From: Acholoe squamosa
Lineage: Eukaryota; Annelida; Polychaeta; Phyllodocida; Polynoidae
Direction of reading: 5' to 3'
Assembly: GCA_949317995.1 (NCBI GenBank)
Contig: OX439040.1
Span: forward strand, 73,629,972-73,693,971
DNA length: 64,000 bases
The position numbers and the translations under genes are program-made. The notes under the pieces are model-generated. The model did not search any database, had not been told where the DNA came from, and saw nothing but the letters and a program-made list of their open reading frames with translations. This document shows, piece after piece, positions 10,301-19,508 of the stretch (position 1 is the stretch's first letter; the number at the start of each line of letters is the position of its first letter).

Positions 10301-11422
10301 GAGCGCCTACAAAGGCGTTACTACTGGCCCGGTATGAGAGGCGACCTGCTCCGGTGGATCGCCACTTGCCCGGATTGTTGTAAAAACAAACCGGGACCCG
10401 GCCTGGGTAAGCAACCCTTATCACAGGAATTGTTTGGTGTCAGATTTGCTCGAGTAGCGATAGACATCATCAGTGGGATTAAGACGACGCCGCGAGACAA
10501 TACTTGTATGATGGTCGTAACCGACTATTATACTAAGTACACTCGGGTGTTCCCCCTTCCTAACCACAAAGCCGCCACATGCGCGGAGGCATTTGTGAAA
10601 GGCTGGGTGCTGCATTTGGGTGTTCCTCTTATGATGCACAGTGACCAAGGAAGGGAGTTCGAGTCAGAACTTTGGCAGGAAATATGCCAATACTTAGCCA
10701 TTTGTAAGACCCGAACAAACCCGTACCGACCACAGTCGGATGGGCAGGTAGAGCGCTTCAATAGAACCCTCATACAAGTACTAAAGCCCCTGGTTAATAC
10801 CCACCAGGATGACTGGGATGAACAGTGCGAGTTTGTAGTACATGCCTACAACAACACTGTCCATTCATCAACTAACTGCACCCCAAACATGCTAGTGTTC
10901 GGCGAGGACATCATAATGCCCGCCGACTTAGTGTATGGAGTGGTTGGAATAGACCCGGAGGCGCCCTGCACGGTGCTGTTTGTAGAGTCATTAAGGGACC
11001 GATTCAAACAGGCATACGAGGCCGTTCGGAAAGAACTGCTGAAAAGTGCGAAGTGGCAGAAGGTGGGCTATGACACCAATGCTAAACGAATTCGTTTTAA
11101 TGTTGGGGACAAAGTACTAAGGTACTACGAGCCGCTGGATAAGCTGAAGCTCGTAACGCCTTGGGAAGGTCCGTTTAAAATCGTTCGTGTCATCTCCGAG
11201 TCCACGGTGATGATAGAGGACTGCCTGACGGGTAGAAAATGGAAGACAAATGTCGGAAAACTTCGGCCCTGGAAGGGACACGAAGAGGCGGAGAGGGAGT
11301 TCGGCTACAAACCACCTGTATCTGTCCCTAGTGGACCGAGCGTGGTAGTACCGCCGGCCGAGAAAGACGCCGGGAGACGAGGTTATGGTAAAAAAGAAGA
11401 CGAAGGCCAGGAAACGACCTAA
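7370..11422 (+). CDS. pol: Inner Pol polyprotein: protease, RT, RNase H, integrase
   Basis: Makes and integrates cDNA of the element. No early ATG is needed because the frame is reached by -1 shift from gag; about 1350 codons. Aspartic protease VDTGAS is at 7784-7801 with ILGLDF further on. Reverse transcriptase has YLDD at 9050-9061. RNase H (9490-9860) keeps its acidic residues in LDNDAS, KRELL, RTDHSS and NADALSR. Integrase has an HHCC finger (10246-10390, CHGHQTSGHFG ... CPDCC). Its DDE triad is AIDIISG near 10456, HSDQGREF near 10636 and GQVERFNRT near 10745. A GPY/F-type module (WEGPFKIV) is near 11163. All catalytic residues I looked for are present and no frame break is seen, which fits the identical LTRs. 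Confidence 0.95.
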   Translation: MGVVSTASDIAPRGNECQNATGGVPVEDFESITPGGRVAEGAHPCTSAGARDPSVDMCRSNHMGASGRTRGEEGWIKELIRVCGTRLPPSHPCLEFLRGLGLNLGDSGDFHQFTSNPSPLGGRRWYVPISVEGRVGEFLVDTGASHSCVSKRFFDSVAGSHENLKTGVNACTADGSSMRTFGRTFMPIRIGGKEFVLSPTIAEVSDDGILGLDFASLYGAVLDPRDGTMGIRSPYGLHVQCVLRQVSSVAAVVHTVKIPPGTTCDVLCGGSMAQRNETGVYEPDTVYLSSIGLDSVDTLVANAAWSVLPITNRSGSVVYLRRGDSVGRMSSVEHVAEAKFNKPLNPVSQHPMDEEFQKLIDQSDLKNTDDKDCLARLLQKYEGAFGREGGPVGRSDKVLHTIDVGNEKPFKIPYRRLPLKKKLICEEQIQKQLDLGVIVPSSSPWSSPVCMTTKKDGTIRFCVDYRKLNGITKKNSYPLPRIDETLDSLGGNQWFCTLDLQSGYWQIPMHPNDKEKTAFSSHMGLFEYNVLPFGLCNAPATFEAMMESLLSDLLWKKCLVYLDDVVVFGKSFKECLANLQLVLDQILSNGLKLKPKKCNLFKKTITYLGRIITPNGVSADPEKLEAVENWERPTSAKEVRSFLGFCSYYRDFIPNYSRVSFPMQCLAHWTPGRARDPLPWTSEQEESFNKIKDLFRNTPVLKYPTPEGHFILDNDASNDAIGAALSQVQEGVEVPIAFASNTLSKTQRNYCTTKRELLAVVVYTKKFKHFLWGSDFTLRTDHSSLRWLLNFKDAEGMIGRWLAHLSEFGLEHKQIEHRPGAKHINADALSRRPIRRCQNATCEDCGAHNAVVAGLVFNYTTPRIPWEEAVCSYLDWSPETIKKFQQSDPTTARIMEYLRSGIKPARPLVSLEDREARRLLAQWTELEIRDSILCRWKTTPTNGRLLQIVIPAPMRRDIMYYCHGHQTSGHFGKRRSIERLQRRYYWPGMRGDLLRWIATCPDCCKNKPGPGLGKQPLSQELFGVRFARVAIDIISGIKTTPRDNTCMMVVTDYYTKYTRVFPLPNHKAATCAEAFVKGWVLHLGVPLMMHSDQGREFESELWQEICQYLAICKTRTNPYRPQSDGQVERFNRTLIQVLKPLVNTHQDDWDEQCEFVVHAYNNTVHSSTNCTPNMLVFGEDIIMPADLVYGVVGIDPEAPCTVLFVESLRDRFKQAYEAVRKELLKSAKWQKVGYDTNAKRIRFNVGDKVLRYYEPLDKLKLVTPWEGPFKIVRVISESTVMIEDCLTGRKWKTNVGKLRPWKGHEEAEREFGYKPPVSVPSGPSVVVPPAEKDAGRRGYGKKEDEGQETT

Positions 11423-11588
11423 TCGTAAGAAATGGAAGAAAGTCTCGCTGAGTGAAGGCATTACGTATGGGAAGGGTCCCGCTTTGACTAAGCGAGATCC
11501 AGAAAAGGCCGTACGTAAAGCCGGGAAAAATAAAATGCTAACCGAAGGCGTTAGACGCAGCCCCCGGTTGAGGTCTGCTGTAACCTAA
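11385..11588 (+). CDS. Small basic ORF overlapping the end of inner pol
   Basis: ATG at 11385 opens 67 codons in the +1 frame relative to pol, overlapping its last 38 bases and extending 166 bases beyond it. The product starts MVKKKTKARKRPNRKKWKK and ends near RRSPRLRSAV, so it is extremely Lys/Arg-rich and resembles a nuclear-localisation or nucleic-acid-binding tail. It could be a separate small protein or an alternative integrase C-terminus reached by +1 shift. No known family. Confidence 0.4.
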   Translation: MVKKKTKARKRPNRKKWKKVSLSEGITYGKGPALTKRDPEKAVRKAGKNKMLTEGVRRSPRLRSAVT

Positions 11589-12101
11589 CTCAGTACACAA
11601 CGAGCTGCTGCGTGTTGTCCGCCATAGGCAGGCAACATACGTTCCACGGCTAGAGATGTCGAACGCGCCCTCCCCGGGTGGCTGTATCCCGTGAGTGGCG
11701 GTCGGATTAACCGGTACATTCGCTTTGAAGCGTTGTATACACCGCCAAGCTCCAGACGATAGCACTCGGGTAGTAGGCCGCGTCTCACATGTCGAGTCGA
11801 ATGTTGGTTCGGATCTAGTTCCCTAGGTGGCGCTGCTGGTGTGGCGGGAAAGCGCGGAACTAGGTCACCGGATAGCCATGGCGGGATCTCGCGAGACGAG
11901 AGGTCTGACGTCATACTGGTCATTAGAGCGGACTCGTGGTGGTTAGACGCCACCCGTTTTTGCTCTAGTTATTTGTCGGTGGTTATACAGCCTGTAGCTG
12001 TCGTGTTAGCCTAGCTAACCCAAAGCCTCTCTGTTGGACGAATCCTTCGGGAGGAGTCCAACAAAACTTGCCAATTTATTTTGGAAGTCGGACCCGGTGC
12101 C
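11589..12101 (+). other. Spacer between inner pol and ORF3
   Basis: About 0.5 kb with no supported gene. It is likely the leader of an ORF3 message. I could not fix a splice acceptor. Confidence 0.5.
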
Positions 12102-15100
12102 ATGGCACAGGGAACGATTGACGCTGCGCGTCAAACTGCCAACATTCCGTTGGAACAAGACGAGGACCCGAAGTTCTCGTCTCGGGTCGAGGAATCTATG
12201 GATTCTTCGACAGAGGAGGCCGCCCGGACGCTCTCGGCTATGGCCGAGGCAACCGACCGGGAGAGAATGCCACCTCCACCACCGCCACGCCCGGAGCGCC
12301 CGTCTACAACAGCCGCTTCGGGTAGCAAAGTGGATGTCCTAGACATTCCAATGTATCCTCCGGGATTCAGGACTCAGATCAGACGTCTAGCACACGTTGA
12401 TCGCCAGGAAGGTATCGTGTACACCTCCTGGGGTACGTACATCCCTATGCACGCCTCCATGTTCGGATGCGGGCCCATGGCGGTGGAAGAGGGCGTGCCC
12501 GAGCCCATACCAGATGATCTTAAGACTATGGTAATGGACTCGTGCAGTGACGAGCTGGCTGACAACATGCCAGTTTCTTGGCTCCGCAACTATCTGAAGT
12601 TGGCGGAGAATATGGCGACTAACGAGAATTTAGCTCGAGCCGTCTTGATCTCTGCGGGCATCATCCAGAAGGCCGCGGAGTTAAGGGAGTCCGAATCCGA
12701 CATGGATACAGACTCCACAGTAACCTTGTCGTCGGTGGAAACCGACCGGGTCAAGCGATTGACCCGTAAACCTGCGCCCAAGGGTCCTCTCACTGAGAGC
12801 GATCTGGAGGCTGAGGATGTCCGCATCGCCGTCGAGAGGTCCACAACCGAGACCGACCCAGCTGCCGACATCCCGGAGGCACCTGGCGAGATCTCGGAAG
12901 AGGACATCTCGCGCCAGCAGGCTGCTGTAGAGGCAAAGCGAGCCGAGCTTGCCAAGCAGCAGAAGGAGCTCACCGCGGCTCGCCGGGCCCATCGCAAGCA
13001 GCAGGCCCAACGAAAATCTGAGATCTCTTCCGACTCTGACTCCCCGGTCAGCGGAAGGAGGAGCCCTCGGACAGTGGACAGGAGCCGACGCGAGTCGGAT
13101 TCCAGTCCCGAAGTTCCGGCCCAACCGACTAAGGTTGTGCGCCGGAAGAAAAAGAATGGAGCGAAAGCTTCTCCGGCAGAGCCCACGCCCCCCACCAAGC
13201 CGAGGGGTAAGGGCAAACCGAAGACGCCCGCTCCCACTACTACAACCACCACGGTAGCCACCTCGGTTACTGCATCTTCTGCAGCCAGCACGTCGGGTGC
13301 AAAGGCGAAGTCCCCTACCAAGGCTCCGACTGGTACTACCACCTCCAGCCGAGCCAGCCGTAGGGGAGCTAACATATACACGGACAGTGAGGAAAGCGAA
13401 AGCGATCCAGAGCTGCCCGAGTCTGCCAAATCTGATTTGGAGTCCGTGACAACGTGGGAAGAAATGACCACGGATGTTCCCAAGGACGACAATCAGAAGT
13501 GGATGTGGAAGAATGCAGCCGAGGGGTTCAAGGAACGGACTCCCCGCTGCTTCGCGGACTGTGCTTACGACACAGTCCACTATATGTGTCCGAGCGCCGT
13601 CAATAAGGACGGTGACAGCGATGACGAGGAGTGGATGAAGTCCGGCCCCTCGGATACGCCAGTAGGCAAGTTCTACCTGATTTGGATTGACCAGCTCAAG
13701 TCCAAATTAGGCTCAATCTACAGCTACGAGGCCCGGACGAAAGTCCAGTGGGCAATGACCCAATGGGGACCAACCGGCAACCGCCGAAGGTGCCCGTTCG
13801 AGTCTTGCCAGCTGGCTCTCACGGGTGAGAAGGTGTTCGAGACGAAGCCCCGCTTCGCTCGACACATCGTCGAGTACCATATGCATCACAAGCCTGTGAT
13901 GATGTGTGTGCTCGGGGACCGCCCGAGTAAACATTGTGATGGCTCGTTCAGCACACACCGGCGCCGAGACATGGCTCTGCATTTGCAGAAGGCCCATGGC
14001 ATCGGCCTGGAGAAGACCAGGAAACGAGCCATCAAGTGCTTCAGCGAGCTCCTTGCTAATTGGTCCGCGCTGAGCATCAAAGAAGTGAAAGAGCAGGCAT
14101 TCGAGACCGGATTCTGCTCGTGGAAGAGCGGCAACTTGCTGACGTACTTCCAGACGAACTCCTCGTCCACGAAATTCGGGATGCCCAGTGAGGTGCACCT
14201 GAAGGTGAAAAAGTGGCGAGGAGACGACAAGCGAGAGAAGGCCAAAGCCCGCTCTAAAGGTCCAAACGGAGGCACAGTCACGACTACTGCTTCCAAGAGG
14301 ACCCGAGCAGACCGGTCCGTGAGCCCTTCGGGTGGCAAGGACCAGCCCAGACCAGCCAACCCAGCTGATCGTCGCGAGTCGGGACAACAAGTCTCGGCTC
14401 TAGAGATGCCTGGCAACCAGGCCCGCAGGTCGGGTAGCCAGGCGACCGCACCGGCGACTCCAGCCACCTCCACACCTGCACCCGCGGAACAACGCCCGGG
14501 CGAAGCCTCTGGCGGCCTGGATGATGGGGGCGAACTCTTCGCTCCCCCATCCGGGTATTCTACTTGGTGGGCTGGAGAGGGATCCTCCGGCAAGCGCCCC
14601 ACGTACAGCGAGTACGCGGCGAAGTTCCCTTCAATGGGACCGGCTGGACCCGAGTCGCAGGTCCTTACCCCCTTGGGCCGGGCCAAAACCCGTGGTAGGG
14701 GCCGCGGTGGGCTGGAGTCCACCCGAGGCTCCCCGGGTGGTGGCCGAGGCCGAGGAGGCATCACGGTGGAGGGCCCGTCTGCTCCTCCAACAGGCACCCC
14801 GCCTGTCTCAGTGGAGGCCCCAGCGCCACCACCAGTGATAGTTCCACCGACGGGTCCTCGGGTACCCCTAATGAAACTGATCTCCGGTACCCTGTCAGGT
14901 CTTCAGGATCCGAATACGTTCGTCGACCACCGCGATGTCCGAACGGTTCAGATCCAGAATGACCTGATGGCAGGATGGCAGGCATTGCACCGCCAGCAGT
15001 CTGTTGACTACTGGCGTGTGATGACTGAAGCCACCGTCAACCTGGTCTACGAGATCCAGAGGCGGGAGGAAGAGAAAATAAGGGAGCTGGAAAGGAAGAA

Positions 15101-15611
15101 GGTCGAGGAAGCCCTCGAGTCCGGCCGGCGGAAACAGAAGGAAGCCGAAAAGCTTAAAGAGTTTCACGAAGCTGAAAACTCCAGATATATCCATCGATTT
15201 AAGGAGGCTGACCTCAATTTTTTCCTGGCATTCGGGAAACATCTGGAGGAGTGGGACGGCTTACCGTCGTCTCTTATCTTCGTACCAGAGATACCCCCGG
15301 ATGCCCCGTCAGCCCCGGCTACTCCACCGGTTCTGGCCACTCTACCGGTCCCGGCTGCTCCGCCAGTTCCGGCAGCTCTCCTGCTCCCGCCCCCCACTTG
15401 GAACACCCGGGCTGTCCCAACTGCCACGGTTGCTGCACCAGCATCCGAGGCAATGGACAGTCCGTCCGCAGTGATGAGGGCCTTGAGCTTGGGGAGCGAG
15501 ACTCCCAGCGAGGCTTCAGCGGCGCTCTCTACGAGCAGCTGTAGCAGCTCGGCTCCATCTGCCTCAGTGGAGCCGGCTGAGAAGATGGACACAGATCCTG
15601 AAGATCTTTGA
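12102..15611 (+). CDS. Inner element ORF3: zinc-finger / RGG / coiled-coil protein
   Basis: ATG at 12102 is in a strong start context (GTGCCATGG) and gives 1169 aa in the place where env would lie. It is not an envelope: no signal peptide or membrane segment is seen. The N-terminal half is acidic, then Ser/Arg/Lys-rich (12700-13450). Two C2H2-like fingers follow around residues 564-640: CPFESC ... HIVEYH (CX4C, HX4H) and a looser CX9C ... HLQKAH. Next come basic and Pro/Gly stretches with RGRGRGG and GRGRGG boxes (14690-14760). A charged coiled coil lies at 15050-15240 and the tail is Pro/Ala/Ser-rich. Finger plus RGG plus coil suggests a nucleic-acid-binding accessory protein; this is inference. 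Long minus-strand open frames opposite it are composition shadows. Confidence 0.85.
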   Translation: MAQGTIDAARQTANIPLEQDEDPKFSSRVEESMDSSTEEAARTLSAMAEATDRERMPPPPPPRPERPSTTAASGSKVDVLDIPMYPPGFRTQIRRLAHVDRQEGIVYTSWGTYIPMHASMFGCGPMAVEEGVPEPIPDDLKTMVMDSCSDELADNMPVSWLRNYLKLAENMATNENLARAVLISAGIIQKAAELRESESDMDTDSTVTLSSVETDRVKRLTRKPAPKGPLTESDLEAEDVRIAVERSTTETDPAADIPEAPGEISEEDISRQQAAVEAKRAELAKQQKELTAARRAHRKQQAQRKSEISSDSDSPVSGRRSPRTVDRSRRESDSSPEVPAQPTKVVRRKKKNGAKASPAEPTPPTKPRGKGKPKTPAPTTTTTTVATSVTASSAASTSGAKAKSPTKAPTGTTTSSRASRRGANIYTDSEESESDPELPESAKSDLESVTTWEEMTTDVPKDDNQKWMWKNAAEGFKERTPRCFADCAYDTVHYMCPSAVNKDGDSDDEEWMKSGPSDTPVGKFYLIWIDQLKSKLGSIYSYEARTKVQWAMTQWGPTGNRRRCPFESCQLALTGEKVFETKPRFARHIVEYHMHHKPVMMCVLGDRPSKHCDGSFSTHRRRDMALHLQKAHGIGLEKTRKRAIKCFSELLANWSALSIKEVKEQAFETGFCSWKSGNLLTYFQTNSSSTKFGMPSEVHLKVKKWRGDDKREKAKARSKGPNGGTVTTTASKRTRADRSVSPSGGKDQPRPANPADRRESGQQVSALEMPGNQARRSGSQATAPATPATSTPAPAEQRPGEASGGLDDGGELFAPPSGYSTWWAGEGSSGKRPTYSEYAAKFPSMGPAGPESQVLTPLGRAKTRGRGRGGLESTRGSPGGGRGRGGITVEGPSAPPTGTPPVSVEAPAPPPVIVPPTGPRVPLMKLISGTLSGLQDPNTFVDHRDVRTVQIQNDLMAGWQALHRQQSVDYWRVMTEATVNLVYEIQRREEEKIRELERKKVEEALESGRRKQKEAEKLKEFHEAENSRYIHRFKEADLNFFLAFGKHLEEWDGLPSSLIFVPEIPPDAPSAPATPPVLATLPVPAAPPVPAALLLPPPTWNTRAVPTATVAAPASEAMDSPSAVMRALSLGSETPSEASAALSTSSCSSSAPSASVEPAEKMDTDPEDL

Positions 15612-16370
15612 GTGTCCATCTGTTGGTGTCTCCTTGTACCCGAGGGTAAATGCATTTAGTATGCCAGAGGCACTGTTCCTTACGCTGGACTCCTGATACC
15701 TGGAACGTAACCTGCAGCGAGGATGGACGCTAACCCGAACACCCAAAGGACTACAACATCTAACTGGGTCTCCATCTTCCCATCTTCATCAGGGCACATC
15801 ATAACAGCAACGTGGTTTGCCACCACACATATGTCGCCGGGTGGAGCTGCAGAAACCAGTCGTTCCAGGTTCGCCGGAAGTCCGGTATATTGTAAGGGTG
15901 ATCCTGCCACCCTGGTAGGACACCTATATTTCATATTTTGTATAAATCTATTTTTATATCGTATATTATATTCTTGTAAGTAAAAGTACTCAAAATTTTT
16001 TTTCGGGTTATTTACCCCAACTCGGGTCGGTAAAAACATTGTAAAAATTTATTAATATCACCTTACTACACATCGAATATTCTTCGTCGCGTCTCATGTT
16101 TAATAATAACACAGTTGTAACATTACCACCATAGGTCGATGGTCCATAAGGGGCCACTTCCTATTTTTGTTATTATTTATAAACACTTCGGGTTATATAC
16201 GATGATGCCTTATTGTGTACATATAACTTATAATGCCCCTTAAATGTTCTATATTTAATACGAACTGTGTATATATAGACTTACCTATTTATTTATAACA
16301 CCACTGTATAAAGTCAACAATAGTTACTTATTAATTACACCCAACCCTAGGTAAAGTCTAGTGGGGGTGG
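15612..16370 (+). other. Inner element 3' untranslated region and polypurine tract
   Basis: AT-rich tail with no gene. It ends in AGTGGGGGTGG (16360-16370) directly before the 3' LTR, which serves as the plus-strand primer site. Confidence 0.75.
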
Positions 16371-16734
16371 TGTAGGGGCCGGCATCATTGTATATATATT
16401 AGTGCCGTTCATCCGAGAGACGTGTTCGTGTGGTGCTTGTTCCTTCTATGCTAGCTAGGTGTCGCTTTGCGATACCTCGTTGGTACAAGAGGGGGCAGCA
16501 CCATGCCTCGCGTCCAGCTCCTACTAAGGAGCCGGACGAGCGGCAGAAGGGGACTGGACATGGTCCAGTCCAGACGCTAGTACTTTGTCATCAAAGAGAT
16601 CAAATAAAGTCCTACCCGAGAGGTAGGGGTTTCTGGGGCTTTGCCCAACCCGAACTACTCGTGTTGTGTTGGTACATCTAGTGGTAAGCGAGCCAAAGAG
16701 CCACCCAACATATAAGTCAATACGAACCATTACA
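16371..16734 (+). repeat. 3' LTR of inner element
   Basis: 364 bp, identical by eye to 3904-4267. AATAAA is at 16603-16608. It is followed by the target duplication AAAG and the resumed outer gag. Confidence 0.95.
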
Positions 16735-16738
16735 AAAG

Positions 16739-19508
16739 TACCACATACAGCACGCCTGAAAATCAATCACCAGGTTACCTCCACCTAGACAGCCATCTAG
16801 AGGAAAGATCCAATAGCCTGCAGGAAGCCCTGGAAGCTGCTGACCGATCACCCTCACCCAGCAGTGATTCTGACCCACAGTGCGCACCTGACCTAAGTTG
16901 GGACAACCTTACTGTACCGGACATCCAAGCCCACCCATCAGTAGCAGACAATTACTGGAGGAGCAGGCTAGACTCAGCAATCCACAGGTGGAGAGAAAAC
17001 AGACTCCACACAGGACGTGCACAACAGATACCAACCGGAGCTACACCAAGCTACCAGTGCGGTGAGAGTCCCTCTGTTTTTCTAGACAGGATAAACCGTA
17101 TTCTAGAAGAGCAGTGGCAAGACAACTCCAATCCCACCAATTTGCTAAGGCCGCACCAAAACCCACAGCCTGATAGCAATCCATCTGGAGGAAACCCTAG
17201 GCCTTACTACTCCTACTCTACCTCTGAGGAAGACAAGGCGACACCTCCAGCACCAAATTCATCCCTGAGCACGCCTCCAAGAGCCAGATCCTTTGAAAGG
17301 CCATACCCCACCCATAGACCCAGGAGAAGAGTGCAATCATCCTCCCCTCAAAGGCCAAATACACCTGTATTTTACAGACTTCAAAGAAGCTTGGACTCTG
17401 CAGCTAGAAGAGGCGACCTTGTGGCCACTACTCCCATACTACACAGAAACAGTCACTTCCCCGCCCATTTACAAACAGAATCCACCTCTGAGGAAGACAC
17501 AGAAGTAACCTTCCCCCACCTGCACAGAGCACCTGCCTACCCAAACATGGCCACTGCAGCTCCACCTCCAGAGTACAACCAGGATGACATGACGAGGAAC
17601 ATAGTCAGAGAATGCACCCAGGCAGTCAATGACTCCCTCTCCAACCTATTAACAGGACAAATGAACTTATTGTCTGCTGAAATAAAAAGGATTGGAGACG
17701 ACTCCTCCTGCCAACTGTCAAGAATAAATGACAGGTTGAATGACATGGACACTTGGAAATCGCACCTGGAGAATGACATTAGCCAAATACAAAGAAGAGC
17801 AGCTCAGGACAACGCTGATGTACTGAGAAGGTCTGAAATAGCGTCAGCCAATCTGTCTGACAGAATCAACAGAAATATTGATGGAATGAGATCTGAAATA
17901 TTCAGGGCCATTGATAGGACAAGAACACCTACCAGCCAAGGCCAAAACAGCCTTTTCTCACCCACCAACACTAGGCTACCCCCTTCAGGCCAACCTTCAC
18001 AGGTTATGAGCACCTCTACCAGAATGCCGACATCTGTACCGGTAGGATACAGGCTCAGCCCCCCAAGCCTTTTCCAAAATACAACCCGAATGATAGCGAC
18101 AGGTGCCACGCCCACCCAACAAGGCGCGACACATGCAGGTCTTGGTAGTTCAGCCACAACCCACCAGATGGCGCCCTCTACCACTCGTCCATCACCGGTA
18201 GCCGCCACATCACTTTCAGGCAGTGTTTACAACCATGTATACATACCCCACCAGGCACACACGCCCTACAACAACCCTATACCAATGTATGGTTTGTTTA
18301 CAAACACTCCACCTGCCCAAGCAGCTGCCCACCAGCCTGCAGCTCAGTCCACACCAATGATACCAAATCTAGGACAATCCAATTTCTCCGCTCCTACTGG
18401 ATACAGGAGTTTTGAACCTGAGCGACTCACATCTGCTCAATTAAGCTGTTTTAACAAGCCAGAACCCTTTGACAAACCCTCGCCCTACAGGTCTGCAGCC
18501 AGATTCCTGGCAGAATTCAAATTCTATATAAGAAAGGCATACCCCCGCAGCCCAACAATGCATGCATCCTGTATGTATACCTTTTTAAAAGGCAGAGCAG
18601 CACAATGGTTTTTCACAAACATTTTTGACAAACCAATCATGTATGACACTGAAGCAGTCTATACCGCCTTTCTCAGCAGATTCAACCAGCCTGACCCTGC
18701 CACAATAATCAAAGGATATAGAAACAGAAAGCAGCAACCCAAAGAGACTGTGGAGGAATACATAGCAGATATGACCTTATTGCTATCCAACAGCAACCTG
18801 GATGAATCTGTACAAGTGGACTATCTCATAAATGGCCTCAAAGATGAAATAAAAAATGTTGTACTCTCAGACAGCCCCAAAAGCATTAGGGAAGCCGAGA
18901 CTGCAGCATTAAAACAAGAATTGGTCATGGAAGCAGCCAAAGCAGCCCATGCCTCAAACCAATCTTCAGACTTGTGCGCCATGAACTATAATAACTACAA
19001 TGGGCAAAGGAACAACAACAACAACAACAATAACAGATCCAGGAAGGACCAGTTCAATAACAACAGTTATAACAACAAGCCCCCTGGAAATGGCAATAAT
19101 AAGCAGTATGACGATAAACCTAAGTCAGGATACAACCAAAATCAACAAGGTTATAACAACTCCAGATCCGGCTCAAACAGCAGATCAGGCTCCAAGAACA
19201 GGTATCAGTCGCCAGGCAGGAGCAAATCTCAGGAAGGAAACAAAAGCAGGTCCAAATCCAGCGACACAAGAAATAACTTTGTCTTCATCCCTGTTGCCTC
19301 CACCCCCACCAACACCCGCCAGGTGTCCTTCCAGAAATTACTAGTCCCAGCAGATTTCCCAATCCCTGATGATTGGACCCAGCAACAAAAGAAATCTAGG
19401 GACCCAACACCAGGCAGAAATGACAACAAAAAGACAGGAGACAACCATCCTGACAATCAACCTCCCGATTCTGGACAGGGAGAACACTACAATGACAATA
19501 TTGAATAG
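16739..19508 (+). CDS. gag: Outer gag, 3' part (capsid and Asn/RS-rich tail)
   Basis: The frame continues that of 3563-3903 once the inner element and one AAAG copy are discounted; no stop occurs from 16740 to 19506. A Pro/Ser-rich segment comes first. The retrotransposon-gag capsid region follows at about 18440-18930 (AARFLAEFKFYIRKA ... AAQWFF ... VEEYIADM). Then an Asn-rich tract (19010-19160) and an Arg/Ser-rich tract (19160-19270) form the nucleic-acid-binding tail. There is no CCHC zinc knuckle, unlike the inner Gag; a basic tail may replace it. The stop is TAG at 19506-19508, followed in the same frame by pol. Confidence 0.85.
19506..19508 (+). promoter_or_regulatory. In-frame TAG between outer gag and pol (readthrough candidate)
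   Basis: Gag ends GAA TAG GAC, and the same frame is open without another stop from 19509 to 22062. G runs (GGGG at 19515, GGCC at 19521) followed by GGCC and C runs (19539-19551) could fold just downstream. This is the arrangement used for stop-codon readthrough in gammaretroviruses. It could also be a single nonsense mutation. Confidence 0.55.

Larger units (their letters stand above)
3904..16734 (+). mobile_element. Inner Ty3/gypsy LTR retrotransposon with third ORF
   Basis: 12831 bp bounded by 364-bp LTRs that appear identical along their whole length. It is flanked by a 4-bp duplication AAAG (3900-3903, 16735-16738). It has a tRNA-type primer site, gag, pol in the -1 frame, a small basic ORF overlapping the end of pol, a 1169-aa ORF3, and a G-rich polypurine tract. 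All frames are open, so this copy may be active or very recently so. Pol domain order PR-RT-RNaseH-IN is that of Ty3/gypsy. At 12.8 kb it is about twice the usual length. Confidence 0.96.

Noticed and set aside
12590..14797. Long minus-strand open frames (up to 303 codons) opposite inner ORF3
   Set aside because: GC-rich antisense shadow of a long real ORF; they read low-complexity Ser/Val/Gly without motifs.
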